Assembly: GCF_000238095.2 (NCBI RefSeq)
Contig: NZ_JH815225.1
Span: forward strand, 1,812,030-1,876,029
Direction of reading: 5' to 3'
Source of the DNA: Peptoanaerobacter stomatis
GTDB lineage: Bacteria; Bacillota; Clostridia; Peptostreptococcales; Filifactoraceae
Length of the DNA: 64,000 bases
Both the position numbers and the translations under genes were made by a program. Under the pieces are notes generated by a model, which was given only the letters and a program-made list of their open reading frames with translations, was not told the DNA's origin and made no database searches. This document shows, piece by piece, positions 36,711 through 45,020 of the stretch. Each line of letters begins with the position of its first letter. Within the stretch, counting starts at the first letter, position 1.

Positions 36711-37610
36711 ATGTATATAGAAGATAGACAGAAGTATAACGAATTTATATATGTGTGCGACAATGATATGAATTTAAAAACAGCACTTCTTGATATGATG
36801 AAGTTCTCTGTAAGAGGAAGTATAGGCATAAAAAACGGAGAGGGAAGATTGACGGTAAACGGCAAGGAGCGTCCTAAAAATGGACAGCTAAAAAAAGGAG
36901 ATATAATAAAAATAATATTTGAAGATGAAAGCAGTGACTATAAAACGCAGTACAAAGACATAAAAATACTATATGAAGACGAAGACTTGCTAATAGTGGA
37001 TAAGCCTGCATTTATGGTTGTGCATCCTACAAAATCGCATTTAGAAGATACTCTGCTTAACTATATTCAAGGTATATTTGAATCTAAAAATATTAAAAGT
37101 AAAGTCAGATTTGTAAGCAGACTTGACAGAGATACATCGGGGATAATAACCGTTGCCAAAAATTCGTTCAGTCATTATGCTTTATCTCAAGGCTTTGTAT
37201 CAGATAAAATAAAAAAATATTATACCGCTGTTGTTAAAAATCCGATGAAAGATGAAAAGGGTACTATAAAATTAAAGATTGCAAAAACTGATGATGATAT
37301 GAGGAGGATAATATCTCAAAACGGTCAGGAGGCTGTAACTCATTATCAAGTTTTGAAAAATGAAAAAAATTTTGCAATAGTGAGATTGTTGCTTGAAACA
37401 GGCAGAACACACCAGATAAGAGTTCATCTCAGTGCTATTGGCAATAATATAATAGGAGATGAATTATACGGAGAAAAAAGCGAGCTTATATCAAGGCAGG
37501 CTTTGCATTGTTCGAGATTGGAGCTTGTTTCGCCGAGAAGTATGAAAGAAATAGTTGTAGAGAGCAAACTGCCGGATGATATAAATGTTCTTATTGAGGA
37601 GTTAAAGTGA
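36711..37610 (+). CDS. RluA-family pseudouridine synthase
   Basis: Converts uridine to pseudouridine in rRNA or tRNA. 299 residues: an S4-like RNA-binding region (about 22-70, with the RLTVNGKERPKNGQLKKGD pattern), then the catalytic domain with the family motif SRLDRDTSGI carrying the catalytic Asp139, and GRTHQIRVHL and LHCSRLEL further on. GGGAGAATGAA precedes the ATG. The paralogue (RluD-, RluC- or YjbO-type) and hence the target base cannot be assigned from sequence reading alone. Single gene. Confidence 0.92.
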   Translation: MYIEDRQKYNEFIYVCDNDMNLKTALLDMMKFSVRGSIGIKNGEGRLTVNGKERPKNGQLKKGDIIKIIFEDESSDYKTQYKDIKILYEDEDLLIVDKPAFMVVHPTKSHLEDTLLNYIQGIFESKNIKSKVRFVSRLDRDTSGIITVAKNSFSHYALSQGFVSDKIKKYYTAVVKNPMKDEKGTIKLKIAKTDDDMRRIISQNGQEAVTHYQVLKNEKNFAIVRLLLETGRTHQIRVHLSAIGNNIIGDELYGEKSELISRQALHCSRLELVSPRSMKEIVVESKLPDDINVLIEELK

Positions 37611-37894
37611 TTAAAAATAGATTTCAGATATATTTTTACACTAAACACCATTTAAAAATATAATTCAATGTTAGAATATAAAAAAATGCGTTTGAATATG
37701 TTTGATTAAAGAAATTGATAATATCTCTAATCTAATGTATTCAATTTAGCATTTTTATTATATAATTGTTTAATTAGCTAATGTATTATAAAGCAAAATT
37801 GTAAATAAAACCTGATATTATTTAATCTCAAGAAATGAAAAAATATTGTAGAATTATAAATTTTCATATTTTATTTTAAAATAGGAGGATAAAA

Positions 37895-38419
37895 ATGGAA
37901 TATTTAGATTTGTATACAAGAGACAGAGTAAGAACAGGCAATACAATACTTAGAGGTACAAAAGTACCTGAAGGTTTTTATAGATTGGTAGTGCATGTAT
38001 GTATTTTTAACTCAAAGGGACAGATGATAATCCAACAGAGACAAACCTGTAAAGATGATTGGGGAGGTATGTGGGATTTATCCGCAGGAGGAAGTGCAAA
38101 AGCAGGAGACAGCTCTCAAAATGCCGCAAAAAGAGAAGTGCTTGAGGAAATAGGATATGATATTGAAGAAGACATACGTCCGGCACTTACTATCAATTTT
38201 AAAAGCGGTTTTAATGATGTATATATAATAAAAAGCGATTTAGATATATCAAACCTGAAGTTACAAGAAGAAGAAGTTAAAGCTGTGAAATGGGCTACAT
38301 TATCGGAAATAAAAGCTATGATTGAAGACGGAACATTCATTCCATATCATATTTCGTTTATAGAAATGCTGTTTTTCTTGCTTGAAGAAGATGGTGTAAA
38401 AATAAAAAAAGAGAAGTAA
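37895..38419 (+). CDS. Nudix hydrolase
   Basis: A 174-residue Nudix-fold enzyme that would hydrolyse a nucleoside-diphosphate-linked or similar substrate. The Nudix box spans about residues 68-92 (GGSAKAGDSSQNAAKREVLEEIG); the REVLEEIG metal-binding part is intact, while the usual upstream glutamate is an aspartate. The N-terminal FYRLVVHVCIFN and QQRQTCKDDWGGMWDLS segments resemble the YfcD / isopentenyl-diphosphate-isomerase-like subgroup. TAGGAGG precedes the ATG by 7 bases. Its stop codon lies in an inverted repeat shared with the convergent modC. Confidence 0.9.
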   Translation: MEYLDLYTRDRVRTGNTILRGTKVPEGFYRLVVHVCIFNSKGQMIIQQRQTCKDDWGGMWDLSAGGSAKAGDSSQNAAKREVLEEIGYDIEEDIRPALTINFKSGFNDVYIIKSDLDISNLKLQEEEVKAVKWATLSEIKAMIEDGTFIPYHISFIEMLFFLLEEDGVKIKKEK

Positions 38420-38434
38420 AAAAAATTACTTCTC
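38411..38434. terminator. inverted repeat spanning both stop codons of convergent genes
   Basis: GAGAAGTAA and TTACTTCTC are perfect complements across a run of six A's. The TAA stop of the Nudix gene and the TAA stop of modC are the mirror-image ends. The short A/T loop makes it a possible bidirectional terminator. Confidence 0.55.
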
Positions 38435-39076
38435 CACTATATTACCACTTTCAAAATGTATTATAGTATCCGCAAGTTTTTGTGCTTCGTATTTGTTGTG
38501 GGTTATAAGTATCATAGGGATATTTTCTTTCTCTTTGAAGCTAAGAAAATCCTCATATAATCTTTCTTTTAAATCTTCGTCAAGTGCCGAAAAAGGCTCG
38601 TCCAATAACAATATATCCGGTTTTACAGCCAAAGCTCTTGCAAGTGCAACTCTTTGTTTTTCTCCGCCTGATATATCTGAAGGGTATCTGTCCAAAAGAT
38701 GTATGATATTTAAATTATTTGCTAAATTCAAGGCATATTCTTTGGCTATATTATCTTTTTTATTTATACCGAAGAATATATTGTTTTTTACAGTCATATT
38801 GGGAAATAGTGCATAGCTTTGAAAAACATAGCCGACTTTTCTTTTGCGGATAGGGAGATTTATCTTATCTTCGCTTGAATACAAGTAGCGACCGTTCAAT
38901 TTTATATAACCTTTATCAGGAGTTTTAAGTCCGCTTATACAATCAAGTGTTGTAGTTTTTCCTGAACCTGACAGACCTTGTATAGCAAGCAAGCCTTTTG
39001 ATAGAGAAAAGCTTACATCTAAATCAAAAAAGTTGAGTTTTTTTTGTATATTTACATCCAATAATATATCTTGCAT
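38426..39076 (-). CDS. modC: molybdate-type ABC transporter ATP-binding protein
   Basis: A 216-residue ATPase energising uptake with ModB. Walker A GLSGSGKTT (near 35), Q-loop YVFQSYALFP, signature ISGGEKQRVALARALA and Walker B ILLLDEPFSALDE are all present. It lacks the C-terminal TOBE/Mop domain of full-length ModC, so it is a short form. It is separated from modB by 210 bases that include a terminator-like hairpin, and therefore may be transcribed at a lower level or from its own promoter. Assignment to molybdate rests on modA and modB upstream. Confidence 0.85.
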   Translation of the reverse strand: MQDILLDVNIQKKLNFFDLDVSFSLSKGLLAIQGLSGSGKTTTLDCISGLKTPDKGYIKLNGRYLYSSEDKINLPIRKRKVGYVFQSYALFPNMTVKNNIFFGINKKDNIAKEYALNLANNLNIIHLLDRYPSDISGGEKQRVALARALAVKPDILLLDEPFSALDEDLKERLYEDFLSFKEKENIPMILITHNKYEAQKLADTIIHFESGNIVEK

Positions 39077-39099
39077 AATTTAATCCTTAATAATTTGAT

Positions 39100-39163
39100 T
39101 TGTAAATAAAAACGGCTCTTTAAACTATGTTTTAAAACATTGATTTAGAGCCATTTTTATAGA
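39100..39163 (-). terminator. attenuator-like hairpin between modB and modC
   Basis: On the transcribed strand GGCTCTAAATC...TTTAAAGAGCC encloses the perfect palindrome ATGTTTTAAAACAT and is followed by GTTTTTATTTA. It has the shape of a rho-independent terminator inside the operon. Confidence 0.7.
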
Positions 39164-39286
39164 AAAAATATTTTTTATTTAGTAATTCAATCTAAAATAT
39201 TTGCATAAATTATAAAAATCTTAAGTCGATATAGTTATTTAATAAAATTGATAACTATAAAAAAATATATATAAATTTATCTTCCC

Positions 39287-39955
39287 TTATTTAATTCTTT
39301 GTTTCTTCAACCATCTGTTTAATGAGAATATAACTATAAAGCTGAATACTATAACAACAGTAGTTAGTGTGTTTGCAACATAAGAGTTTTTGGAGTCTAT
39401 TGCATAATATATGGCTGTCGGTATAGTCTGGGTTTTATTGGGGATATTACCGGCTATCATAAGGGTAGCGCCGAATTCTCCTAATGCTCTTGCAAATGCT
39501 AAAACTATACCGCTTAATATCCCCGGAATTGATAAAGGTATTAAAACTTTAAAAAATACTTTGAGTTCTGATGCTCCGAGTGTCCTTGCCGAGTTTAAAT
39601 ACACCTCATCTACGCTGATAAAAGCTGATTTACAACTCTGATACATAAGTGGTATGGAAACAACCACAGATGCTATACAGCAAGCAATCCAAGTAAATAT
39701 TACGCTAAAACCGAAATGTTCCTGTAAAAATATCCCGATAAATCCTCTTTTTCCAAACAATATTAACAGTATATATCCTGTAACTGATGGCGGAAGTACC
39801 ATAGGTAATATTAAGATTGCCTCAAATACGTCGTTGAGAGGAAATTTATACCTTACAACGACGTATGATAATGCTACCCCTAATATGAGTGTTATTATGG
39901 TAGAGATTGTGGCAACCTTTAAAGATAATAATATGGGAGATATTATACCTTCCAT
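39287..39955 (-). CDS. modB: molybdate ABC transporter permease
   Basis: A 222-residue membrane protein with about five to six hydrophobic segments. The ABC-permease EAA loop is visible (SARTLGASELKVFFKVLIPLS at about 140) and the start region PILLSLKVATIST is typical of ModB. Its ATG overlaps the modA stop by one base (TAATG), so translation is coupled. The family also includes tungstate and sulfate permeases; specificity follows from ModA. Confidence 0.92.
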   Translation of the reverse strand: MEGIISPILLSLKVATISTIITLILGVALSYVVVRYKFPLNDVFEAILILPMVLPPSVTGYILLILFGKRGFIGIFLQEHFGFSVIFTWIACCIASVVVSIPLMYQSCKSAFISVDEVYLNSARTLGASELKVFFKVLIPLSIPGILSGIVLAFARALGEFGATLMIAGNIPNKTQTIPTAIYYAIDSKNSYVANTLTTVVIVFSFIVIFSLNRWLKKQRIK

Positions 39956-40779
39956 TATTTAGTTGGAACCTTAAAACCGAATTTTTCAAATATTTTTGTG
40001 CTTTCTTCTGTTTTAAGGAAATCTTCATAAGATTTTGCAGTTTCTGCATTTGGAGATTCTTTTAATACTGCTATAGGATAAACTATAGGTTTGTGAGAAT
40101 CTGCAGGAACTACTTGAGCTATTTGTGAATTTTCTGCAACAGTAGCATCTGAGTTATATACAAAGCCGGCAACAACTTCACCTTGTTCTACATAAGATAA
40201 TACGGCTCTAACGTCTTTAGCGTATACTATTTTATCTTGTATCTTATCCCATAAACCGAGTGATGTAAGAGAATCTTTTGCGTATTGTCCGGCAGGTACA
40301 GTCTCAACTTCGCCTATTGCTATTTTTCCGTTAACATTTTCCAGATCTTCAATTTTTTCAACTTTTTCTTGCGAATCTTTTGGTACTATCATAACCAAGT
40401 CGTTTTCCAATAGAGTAGATACGGCACTTTCTTCAACGTTGCCTTTTTCTACAAGATCTTTCATCTTAGCATTAGATGCTGATATAAACAAATCTGCCGG
40501 TGCTCCTTCAAGTATTTGTTGAACTAACTTTCCGCTACCTGCTAAGTTTAATATTACTTTATTGCCTGTTTCTTTTTCATAATTTGTATTTATCTCTTCT
40601 AAAGCATCTTTTAATGATGCAGCAGCAGAAATATTCAATTCCACTGATTCTTTGTTTTCTTTTGTCTCTTGTGCAGTAGTTTGTTCTTTCGGCTCATCCT
40701 TTTTGGTTTCTGTTGATGAACATCCTACAAGCGTAAATGTAAACATTAATGCTGTTAATAAAACTAAAATTTTCTTCAT
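39955..40779 (-). CDS. modA: molybdate-binding lipoprotein
   Basis: A 274-residue extracellular binding protein. Signal peptide with lipobox LVGC; Cys20 would be lipidated. After a Lys/Glu-rich spacer comes the type 2 periplasmic binding fold with typical ModA segments AAASLKDAL, GSGKLVQQI, ADLFISAS and a C-terminal YPIAVLKES. It captures molybdate, or possibly tungstate, for ModB/C. TTTAGGAGA precedes the ATG. Upstream lies a promoter with a palindrome over the likely transcription start. Confidence 0.92.
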   Translation of the reverse strand: MKKILVLLTALMFTFTLVGCSSTETKKDEPKEQTTAQETKENKESVELNISAAASLKDALEEINTNYEKETGNKVILNLAGSGKLVQQILEGAPADLFISASNAKMKDLVEKGNVEESAVSTLLENDLVMIVPKDSQEKVEKIEDLENVNGKIAIGEVETVPAGQYAKDSLTSLGLWDKIQDKIVYAKDVRAVLSYVEQGEVVAGFVYNSDATVAENSQIAQVVPADSHKPIVYPIAVLKESPNAETAKSYEDFLKTEESTKIFEKFGFKVPTK

Positions 40780-40813
40780 AAATGAATCTCCTAAATATCA
40801 AATAAAATAATTT

Positions 40814-40895
40814 TAATGATAAAATAAAATTATAAAATTGATTAAATTTTATCATTATGATAAATAATTATATACTTTTTCATTATAAAAATCAA
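40814..40895 (-). promoter_or_regulatory. mod promoter with palindromic operator candidate
   Basis: On the minus strand TTGATT (40890-40895), 17 bases, TATAAT (40867-40872). Directly downstream is TTATCAT-N-ATGATAA (40849-40863), a perfect 7+1+7 palindrome that would overlap the start of transcription. A second copy of half of it (40814-40825) makes a 12-bp inverted repeat with 40846-40857. Confidence 0.62.
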
Positions 40896-41023
40896 GTATT
40901 TTTATAGTATTTATAAATAAAAGATTTAAGTTATGAAATTACTTATAATATTTAATGTAGCAAAGCATTCATTTAATTAAATATAAACATTCTTTATCTT
41001 TGTGCGAATAGTATTTAAATTGT

Positions 41024-41156
41024 ATTTATAGTAATCTCTAATAAAAGTGAAGGATAATTTATACGAGAACTACATAAGTATTGTTATATTTTATTAAACT
41101 TATATGATATTGCTTTTATGTTATTCTATCGGGTTTTGATATTAGTATAAAAATTT
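41024..41156. repeat. intergenic palindromic element, copy F
   Basis: The ends are TTTATAGTAATCTCTAATAA and, on the other strand, TTTATACTAATATCAAAACC. The interior matches 49405-49540 in the same orientation: GATAATTTATACGAGAA against GATAATTTATATGAGAA, and TTCTATCGGGTTTTGATATT against TTCTATCAGGTATTGGTATT. It lies between modA and rpsD. Confidence 0.6.
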
Positions 41157-41184
41157 ATTTTTTAAAATCATATTATAAATCACA

Positions 41185-41216
41185 TAAAAAAACTGTGACA
41201 AAAAATATGCCACAGT
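41185..41216 (-). terminator. rpsD terminator
   Basis: Stem ACTGTG / CACAGT with a 13-base loop, followed on the minus strand by a run of T's, 12 bases after the rpsD stop. Confidence 0.8.
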
Positions 41217-41227
41217 AAATTTTTATT

Positions 41228-41806
41228 TTATTTTGAGTAATACTCAACTATTAGAGATTCAGTTATTTCTATTGGAACATCTTCTCTATTTGGACGAGAT
41301 ACAACTTTTCCTGTATAAGTATCTATATCTTTTTCAAGATATGGATATGTTACGTTTGAAGCTGCAAAATTATCTTTGAAAAGTTGAGTGTTTCTTGATT
41401 TTTCTCTAAGAGTGATAACATCTCCTACTTGTACTTCGTATGAAGGTATATCAACTTTTTTGCCGTTTACCAACATATGTCCATGGTTTACCATTTGTCT
41501 TGCTTGTCTTATAGAACTTCCGAAACCTAATCTGTAAACTAAGTTATCAAGTCTCATTTCAAGTCTCAATATTATTTTTTCTCCAGGGTTTTCGTTAGAT
41601 TTTAGAGCTTGTTCAACGTATTTTGCAAATTGTTTTTCTAATACATCGTAGTAAGCTTTTAATTTTTGTTTTTCTTTTAGTTGTTTACCGTATTCTGATA
41701 TCTTTTTTGTAGGTTTAGCACCTCTTTTAAGTGCTTTAGGGTGTCCGCACACATTTACACCGAAGCTTCTTGAAAGCTTAAATCTTGGTCCTCTTGGTCT
41801 TGCCAA
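41228..41806 (-). CDS. rpsD: 30S ribosomal protein S4
   Basis: Primary 16S rRNA-binding protein that nucleates small-subunit assembly. 192 residues: N-terminal [14 protein letters not shown], a zinc-free form with a single cysteine in VCGHP, then the S4 RNA-binding domain with [11 protein letters not shown] and [17 protein letters not shown]. It is encoded alone, away from the ribosomal operons, as in Bacillus. It has a consensus promoter, a leader of about 60 bases and its own terminator. GAGGAGG precedes the ATG. A second S4 gene elsewhere in the genome is possible in Clostridia. Confidence 0.97.
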   Translation of the reverse strand: MARPRGPRFKLSRSFGVNVCGHPKALKRGAKPTKKISEYGKQLKEKQKLKAYYDVLEKQFAKYVEQALKSNENPGEKIILRLEMRLDNLVYRLGFGSSIRQARQMVNHGHMLVNGKKVDIPSYEVQVGDVITLREKSRNTQLFKDNFAASNVTYPYLEKDIDTYTGKVVSRPNREDVPIEITESLIVEYYSK

Positions 41807-41870
41807 TTTATTTCCTCCTCATAAAAAATTAATGGAACATAATAAAATCATTACGCACCAGTCAGCCGTA
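41807..41870 (-). promoter_or_regulatory. rpsD leader, possible S4 autoregulatory RNA
   Basis: About 60 bases of transcript between the promoter and the ribosome site, relatively G/C-richer at GGCTGACTGGTGCG than the neighbouring spacers. Firmicute rpsD leaders are known to bind S4; whether this one folds that way was not established. Confidence 0.35.
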
Positions 41871-41876
41871 TCTCAT

Positions 41877-41905
41877 ATTATAGTATAAATGATTTGTTAT
41901 GTAAA
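41877..41905 (-). promoter_or_regulatory. rpsD promoter
   Basis: TTTACA (41900-41905), 17 bases, TATAAT (41877-41882) on the minus strand, with TATAC just upstream of the -10. Confidence 0.82.
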
Positions 41906-42601
41906 TAGTTTTTATTAAGAATTTTTTGTGATTTGTATGTTTAATCTTAATATGCTTATTATATTAATGTAGTTTTTTATAAAATTTAATAATAGTGCTG
42001 AATGCTAATTAAAAGCGAATTATAATGGTATATTTAAAAATTTATGCTTTTTTAAAACTACGAAGTATATAAAGTTTATATATTTTATAATTTATAATTA
42101 GTATAAATAATTATCTCTAATTGTTTTTTTGTATTAATTTTATATAAAAATGAAATATAAATTGCAAAATTATATATTTAATTTAATAAATACAATAACA
42201 AAGATAAAAAAATGTATAATGCAGAAAATAAGCTAAAAATAAAATAAAAATAATGCTTGAAAAAATAAAGAATATCTGCTAAAATTAATTTCAAGAAAAT
42301 GAAAAAATGTTATCCCTGTTCCATAAAATGGAATATATTTCACAATATGGAATACATAAACAGATTGCAGGACAATTTTTTGCTTAAAATGAATTAAAAA
42401 TTTCATTTTTGAAAAAGCGAACATTTGACAACCTGTATATAATCAATTAAAAACTTATGCTAAACTCTATTTAAATCAAGATATTATTAAAACGTCATTA
42501 TATTTAAAACGTATTTAATTAGATAAAGTATAAGTTATTAAACAGTTGTATAAAGAATGGTTGTCGCAATAACAGTCTATTTAAAATTTAGGAGGTGTGT
42601 T
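41906..42601. other. upstream region of the glutaconyl-CoA decarboxylase genes
   Basis: About 700 bases without a credible gene. It contains TTCCAT-AAA-ATGGAA (42319-42333) with a second ATGGAATA 19 bases on (42347-42354), and palindromic element D. No clear promoter was fixed: TTGACA at 42425 and TATAAT at 42438 are too close to pair. Confidence 0.4.
42452..42536. repeat. intergenic palindromic element, copy D (minimal, 85 bp)
   Basis: The left end AACTTATGCTAAACTCTATT equals the right end of copy A read on the other strand (TTAATACTAAACTCTATT). The right end, complemented, reads AACTTATACTTTATCTAATT and equals the left end of copy A (TTTATACTTTTATCTAAT). Nearly all the interior is missing. 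It lies 66 bases before gcdD. Confidence 0.62.
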
Positions 42602-42943
42602 ATGGGAGGAATATGGCAAGGTGGCGACAGCATGGGACTTGTTGACTCATTATTATATTCGCTTACCGGTATGGCGACAGTATTTTTTGCTCTTATATTA
42701 TTGGCTTTGGCTATAATAGTATTGACAAAGATACTTGCGGCTATGGGTTTAGGCGCAAACGCAGTTGTAAAAAAAGAAACTAAAGCTGCTCCAACTCAAA
42801 CTGCTGCACCATCTGCTTCAGTATCAGCTCCACAAGTTGTGGAAGAAAATACGGAAGAGTATGCGGTAATTTTGGCTGCCATCAGTGAACATTCAAGAGT
42901 GCCTATTGAAAGACTCAAGATTAATTCTATAACAAAAAAATAG
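42602..42943 (+). CDS. gcdD: glutaconyl-CoA decarboxylase delta subunit (OadG-like)
   Basis: A 113-residue small membrane subunit that stabilises the sodium-pumping decarboxylase. One N-terminal transmembrane helix (about 16-42, SLTGMATVFFALILLALAIIV), then an Ala/Pro/Thr linker and a C-terminal cytoplasmic segment with EEYAVILAAISEH, the usual OadG-family ending. ATG 42602 has TAGGAGGTG upstream; the longer frame from 42557 has none. It is followed by gcdC and gcdB on the same strand, the order of this complex. A hairpin lies in the 184-base space to gcdC. Confidence 0.88.
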   Translation: MGGIWQGGDSMGLVDSLLYSLTGMATVFFALILLALAIIVLTKILAAMGLGANAVVKKETKAAPTQTAAPSASVSAPQVVEENTEEYAVILAAISEHSRVPIERLKINSITKK

Positions 42944-42953
42944 TATTTGTAGT

Positions 42954-43023
42954 TTTATGTAAGATGGTTTAATTGATTTTAATAATATCTGTAGATATTA
43001 AATTCTAAATTGCTTTACATAAA
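42954..43023 (+). other. intercistronic imperfect palindrome between gcdD and gcdC
   Basis: TTTATGTAA...TTACATAAA outer stem with inner AATATCTGTAGATATT. No T-run follows. It is likely an RNA stem that sets relative expression or stability of the two messages. Confidence 0.5.
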
Positions 43024-43127
43024 TATGGGTTTTTAGATAATATCTATTATGCAATAATTTATGATTTAATCCTAAATTAAAATCAAAAATAAGAAAAAAA
43101 TATCTAAATGAAAAAGGAGATTTAATA

Positions 43128-43571
43128 ATGAGATATGTAGTTAGAATAAATGGTAAAGAATATGATGTTGAAGTTGAAAAATTAGGCGGACCTTATCAAT
43201 CACTTACAAGAGGTACAGCTTATATGCAAGCTCCGATAGCATATGCACCTGCTCCAGCACCAGCACCAGTAGCACCTGCCCCTGTTCAAGCGCCAGCACC
43301 GGCACCAACACCAGTAGCGCCAGCTCCAGCTCCGGCTCCTGTTGCAAGCGCAGCTTCTGCATCAGATGTAACAAGCCCAATGCCAGGAAAAGTATTTAAA
43401 GTTTTAGCAAAACCTGGTGACACAGTATCTGAAGGTCAAGCTGTTATGATTCTTGAGGCTATGAAAATGGAAAATGAAATAGTTGCACCTGTGGCAGGCG
43501 TAATAGATGCTATATTGGTAAAAGAAGGAGATATGGTCGAAACAGACGATGTTTTAGCTAAATTAAAATAA
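43128..43571 (+). CDS. gcdC: glutaconyl-CoA decarboxylase biotin carrier subunit
   Basis: A 147-residue biotinyl carrier. The biotin-accepting lysine sits in EAMKMENE near residue 112 within a lipoyl/biotinyl fold (about 78-147). The N-terminal 25 residues are an association segment, joined by a flexible linker of about 40 residues made almost wholly of Ala and Pro. Carboxyl-biotin formed by GcdA is carried to GcdB. GGAGATTT precedes the ATG. gcdB starts 12 bases after the stop. Confidence 0.95.
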   Translation: MRYVVRINGKEYDVEVEKLGGPYQSLTRGTAYMQAPIAYAPAPAPAPVAPAPVQAPAPAPTPVAPAPAPAPVASAASASDVTSPMPGKVFKVLAKPGDTVSEGQAVMILEAMKMENEIVAPVAGVIDAILVKEGDMVETDDVLAKLK

Positions 43572-43583
43572 GGGGGATAAACA

Positions 43584-44729
43584 ATGTTTTTCAAAGTAAT
43601 TCAAGAAATGATGGCAGAATCAGGTTTTGCCGCTCTTGACTGGAGAAATTGTTTGATGATGTTAATCGCCTTTATTTTGGTATATTTGGCAGTTGTTAAA
43701 CAATTTGAACCGTTGTTGCTTTTACCGATTGCATTCGGTATGTTTTTAGCAAACTTACCTCTTGCAGGACTTATGGCAGAGGCACAAGAAGGGCAACCTT
43801 GGTATACTGCAGGGGTTTTAAGAATAATATACAGCGGTATTAAGAGTAACCTGTTCCCATGCTTGATATTCATGGGAGTCGGAGCTATGACTGATTTCGG
43901 ACCGCTTATTGCAAATCCTATAAGTTTGTTGCTTGGAGCTGCGGCTCAACTTGGTATATATATGGCATTCACATTTGCAAACCTTACAGGATTATTTACA
44001 CCTCAAGAAGCAGCTTCTATAGGTATCATAGGTGGAGCTGACGGTCCTACATCAATATTTATAGCTAACAACCTTGCACCACATCTTACTGCGCCGATAG
44101 CAGTTGCGGCTTATTCATATATGGCACTTATACCTTTGATACAACCGCCTATAATGAGAGCGCTTACAACAAAAGAAGAAAGACAGATAAAAATGGGTCA
44201 ACTTAGAAAAGTAAGCAAGATAGAAAAAGTAATATTCCCAATACTTGTTGTGCTTTTCTGCTCATTATTATTACCTTCAGTTGCGCCTCTACTTGGTATG
44301 TTGATGCTTGGTAATTTATTTAGAGAATCAGGAGTAGTGGATAGACTTTCAAACACTGCTCAAAATGAATTAGTAAATATAGTAACTATAATGCTCGGAA
44401 CTACTGTTGGAGCTACTGCGAATGGTGAAATATTCTTAAGAACACAGACAATAGCTATAATAGTAATGGGATTATGTGCGTTTGCGTTCTCAACAGCCGG
44501 TGGAGTTTTGCTTGGTAAACTGTTGTGCAAACTTACAGGTGGAAAGATAAATCCGCTTATAGGTTCAGCCGGAGTTTCAGCAGTTCCTATGGCAGCGAGA
44601 GTTTCACAAGTTGAGGGAGCAAAAGCAAACCCTACAAACTATCTATTGATGCACGCTATGGGACCTAACGTTGCGGGAGTTATAGGTTCAGCAGTTGCAG
44701 CGGGATATTTTATGTTGCTGTTCAAATAA
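43584..44729 (+). CDS. gcdB: glutaconyl-CoA decarboxylase beta subunit, Na+ pump
   Basis: A 381-residue integral membrane protein that decarboxylates carboxybiotin and exports Na+. It matches the OadB/MmdB/GcdB family: about 10-11 hydrophobic segments, the conserved GIIGGADGPTSIF segment with its essential aspartate near residue 153, and the later TTVGATANGE and NPLIGSAGVSAVP motifs. AGGGGG precedes the ATG. This is the step that converts glutaconyl-CoA decarboxylation into a sodium gradient. Confidence 0.96.
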   Translation: MFFKVIQEMMAESGFAALDWRNCLMMLIAFILVYLAVVKQFEPLLLLPIAFGMFLANLPLAGLMAEAQEGQPWYTAGVLRIIYSGIKSNLFPCLIFMGVGAMTDFGPLIANPISLLLGAAAQLGIYMAFTFANLTGLFTPQEAASIGIIGGADGPTSIFIANNLAPHLTAPIAVAAYSYMALIPLIQPPIMRALTTKEERQIKMGQLRKVSKIEKVIFPILVVLFCSLLLPSVAPLLGMLMLGNLFRESGVVDRLSNTAQNELVNIVTIMLGTTVGATANGEIFLRTQTIAIIVMGLCAFAFSTAGGVLLGKLLCKLTGGKINPLIGSAGVSAVPMAARVSQVEGAKANPTNYLLMHAMGPNVAGVIGSAVAAGYFMLLFK

Positions 44730-45020
44730 TTTAAGCTTTAATTTACGTGAATTTGTTATAAAAGCATACATTCACATTTTCATACTTAAAAGATATTAAT
44801 TTATTAGTATACTTTTGCATACTTTATACAATAAATTCATTATTTTTAAATATAAAAATGATTATTCGTTTTAAGTATATATTATTTAATAGTTATTTAC
44901 TGTAATAGTGTGCAAAAACATACAAAAATTATTTTTATAAAACATAACTAATTTATTTGTATTTTAAAATATTAAAAAAATTGATAAAAAAAATTGATAA
45001 GAGAATTGGAGGTTTTTACT

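Noticed and set aside
36611..36865. 84-residue minus-strand frame at the start of the RluA-like gene
   Set aside because: Overlaps the 5' end of a real gene on the other strand; no ribosome site.
42233..42424. 63-residue minus-strand frame upstream of gcdD
   Set aside because: Phe/Tyr-rich product of AT-rich spacer DNA, no ribosome site; the region looks regulatory.
42425..42443. TTGACA and TATAAT upstream of gcdD as a promoter
   Set aside because: Only 7 bases separate them; no alternative partner at 16-18 bases was convincing.
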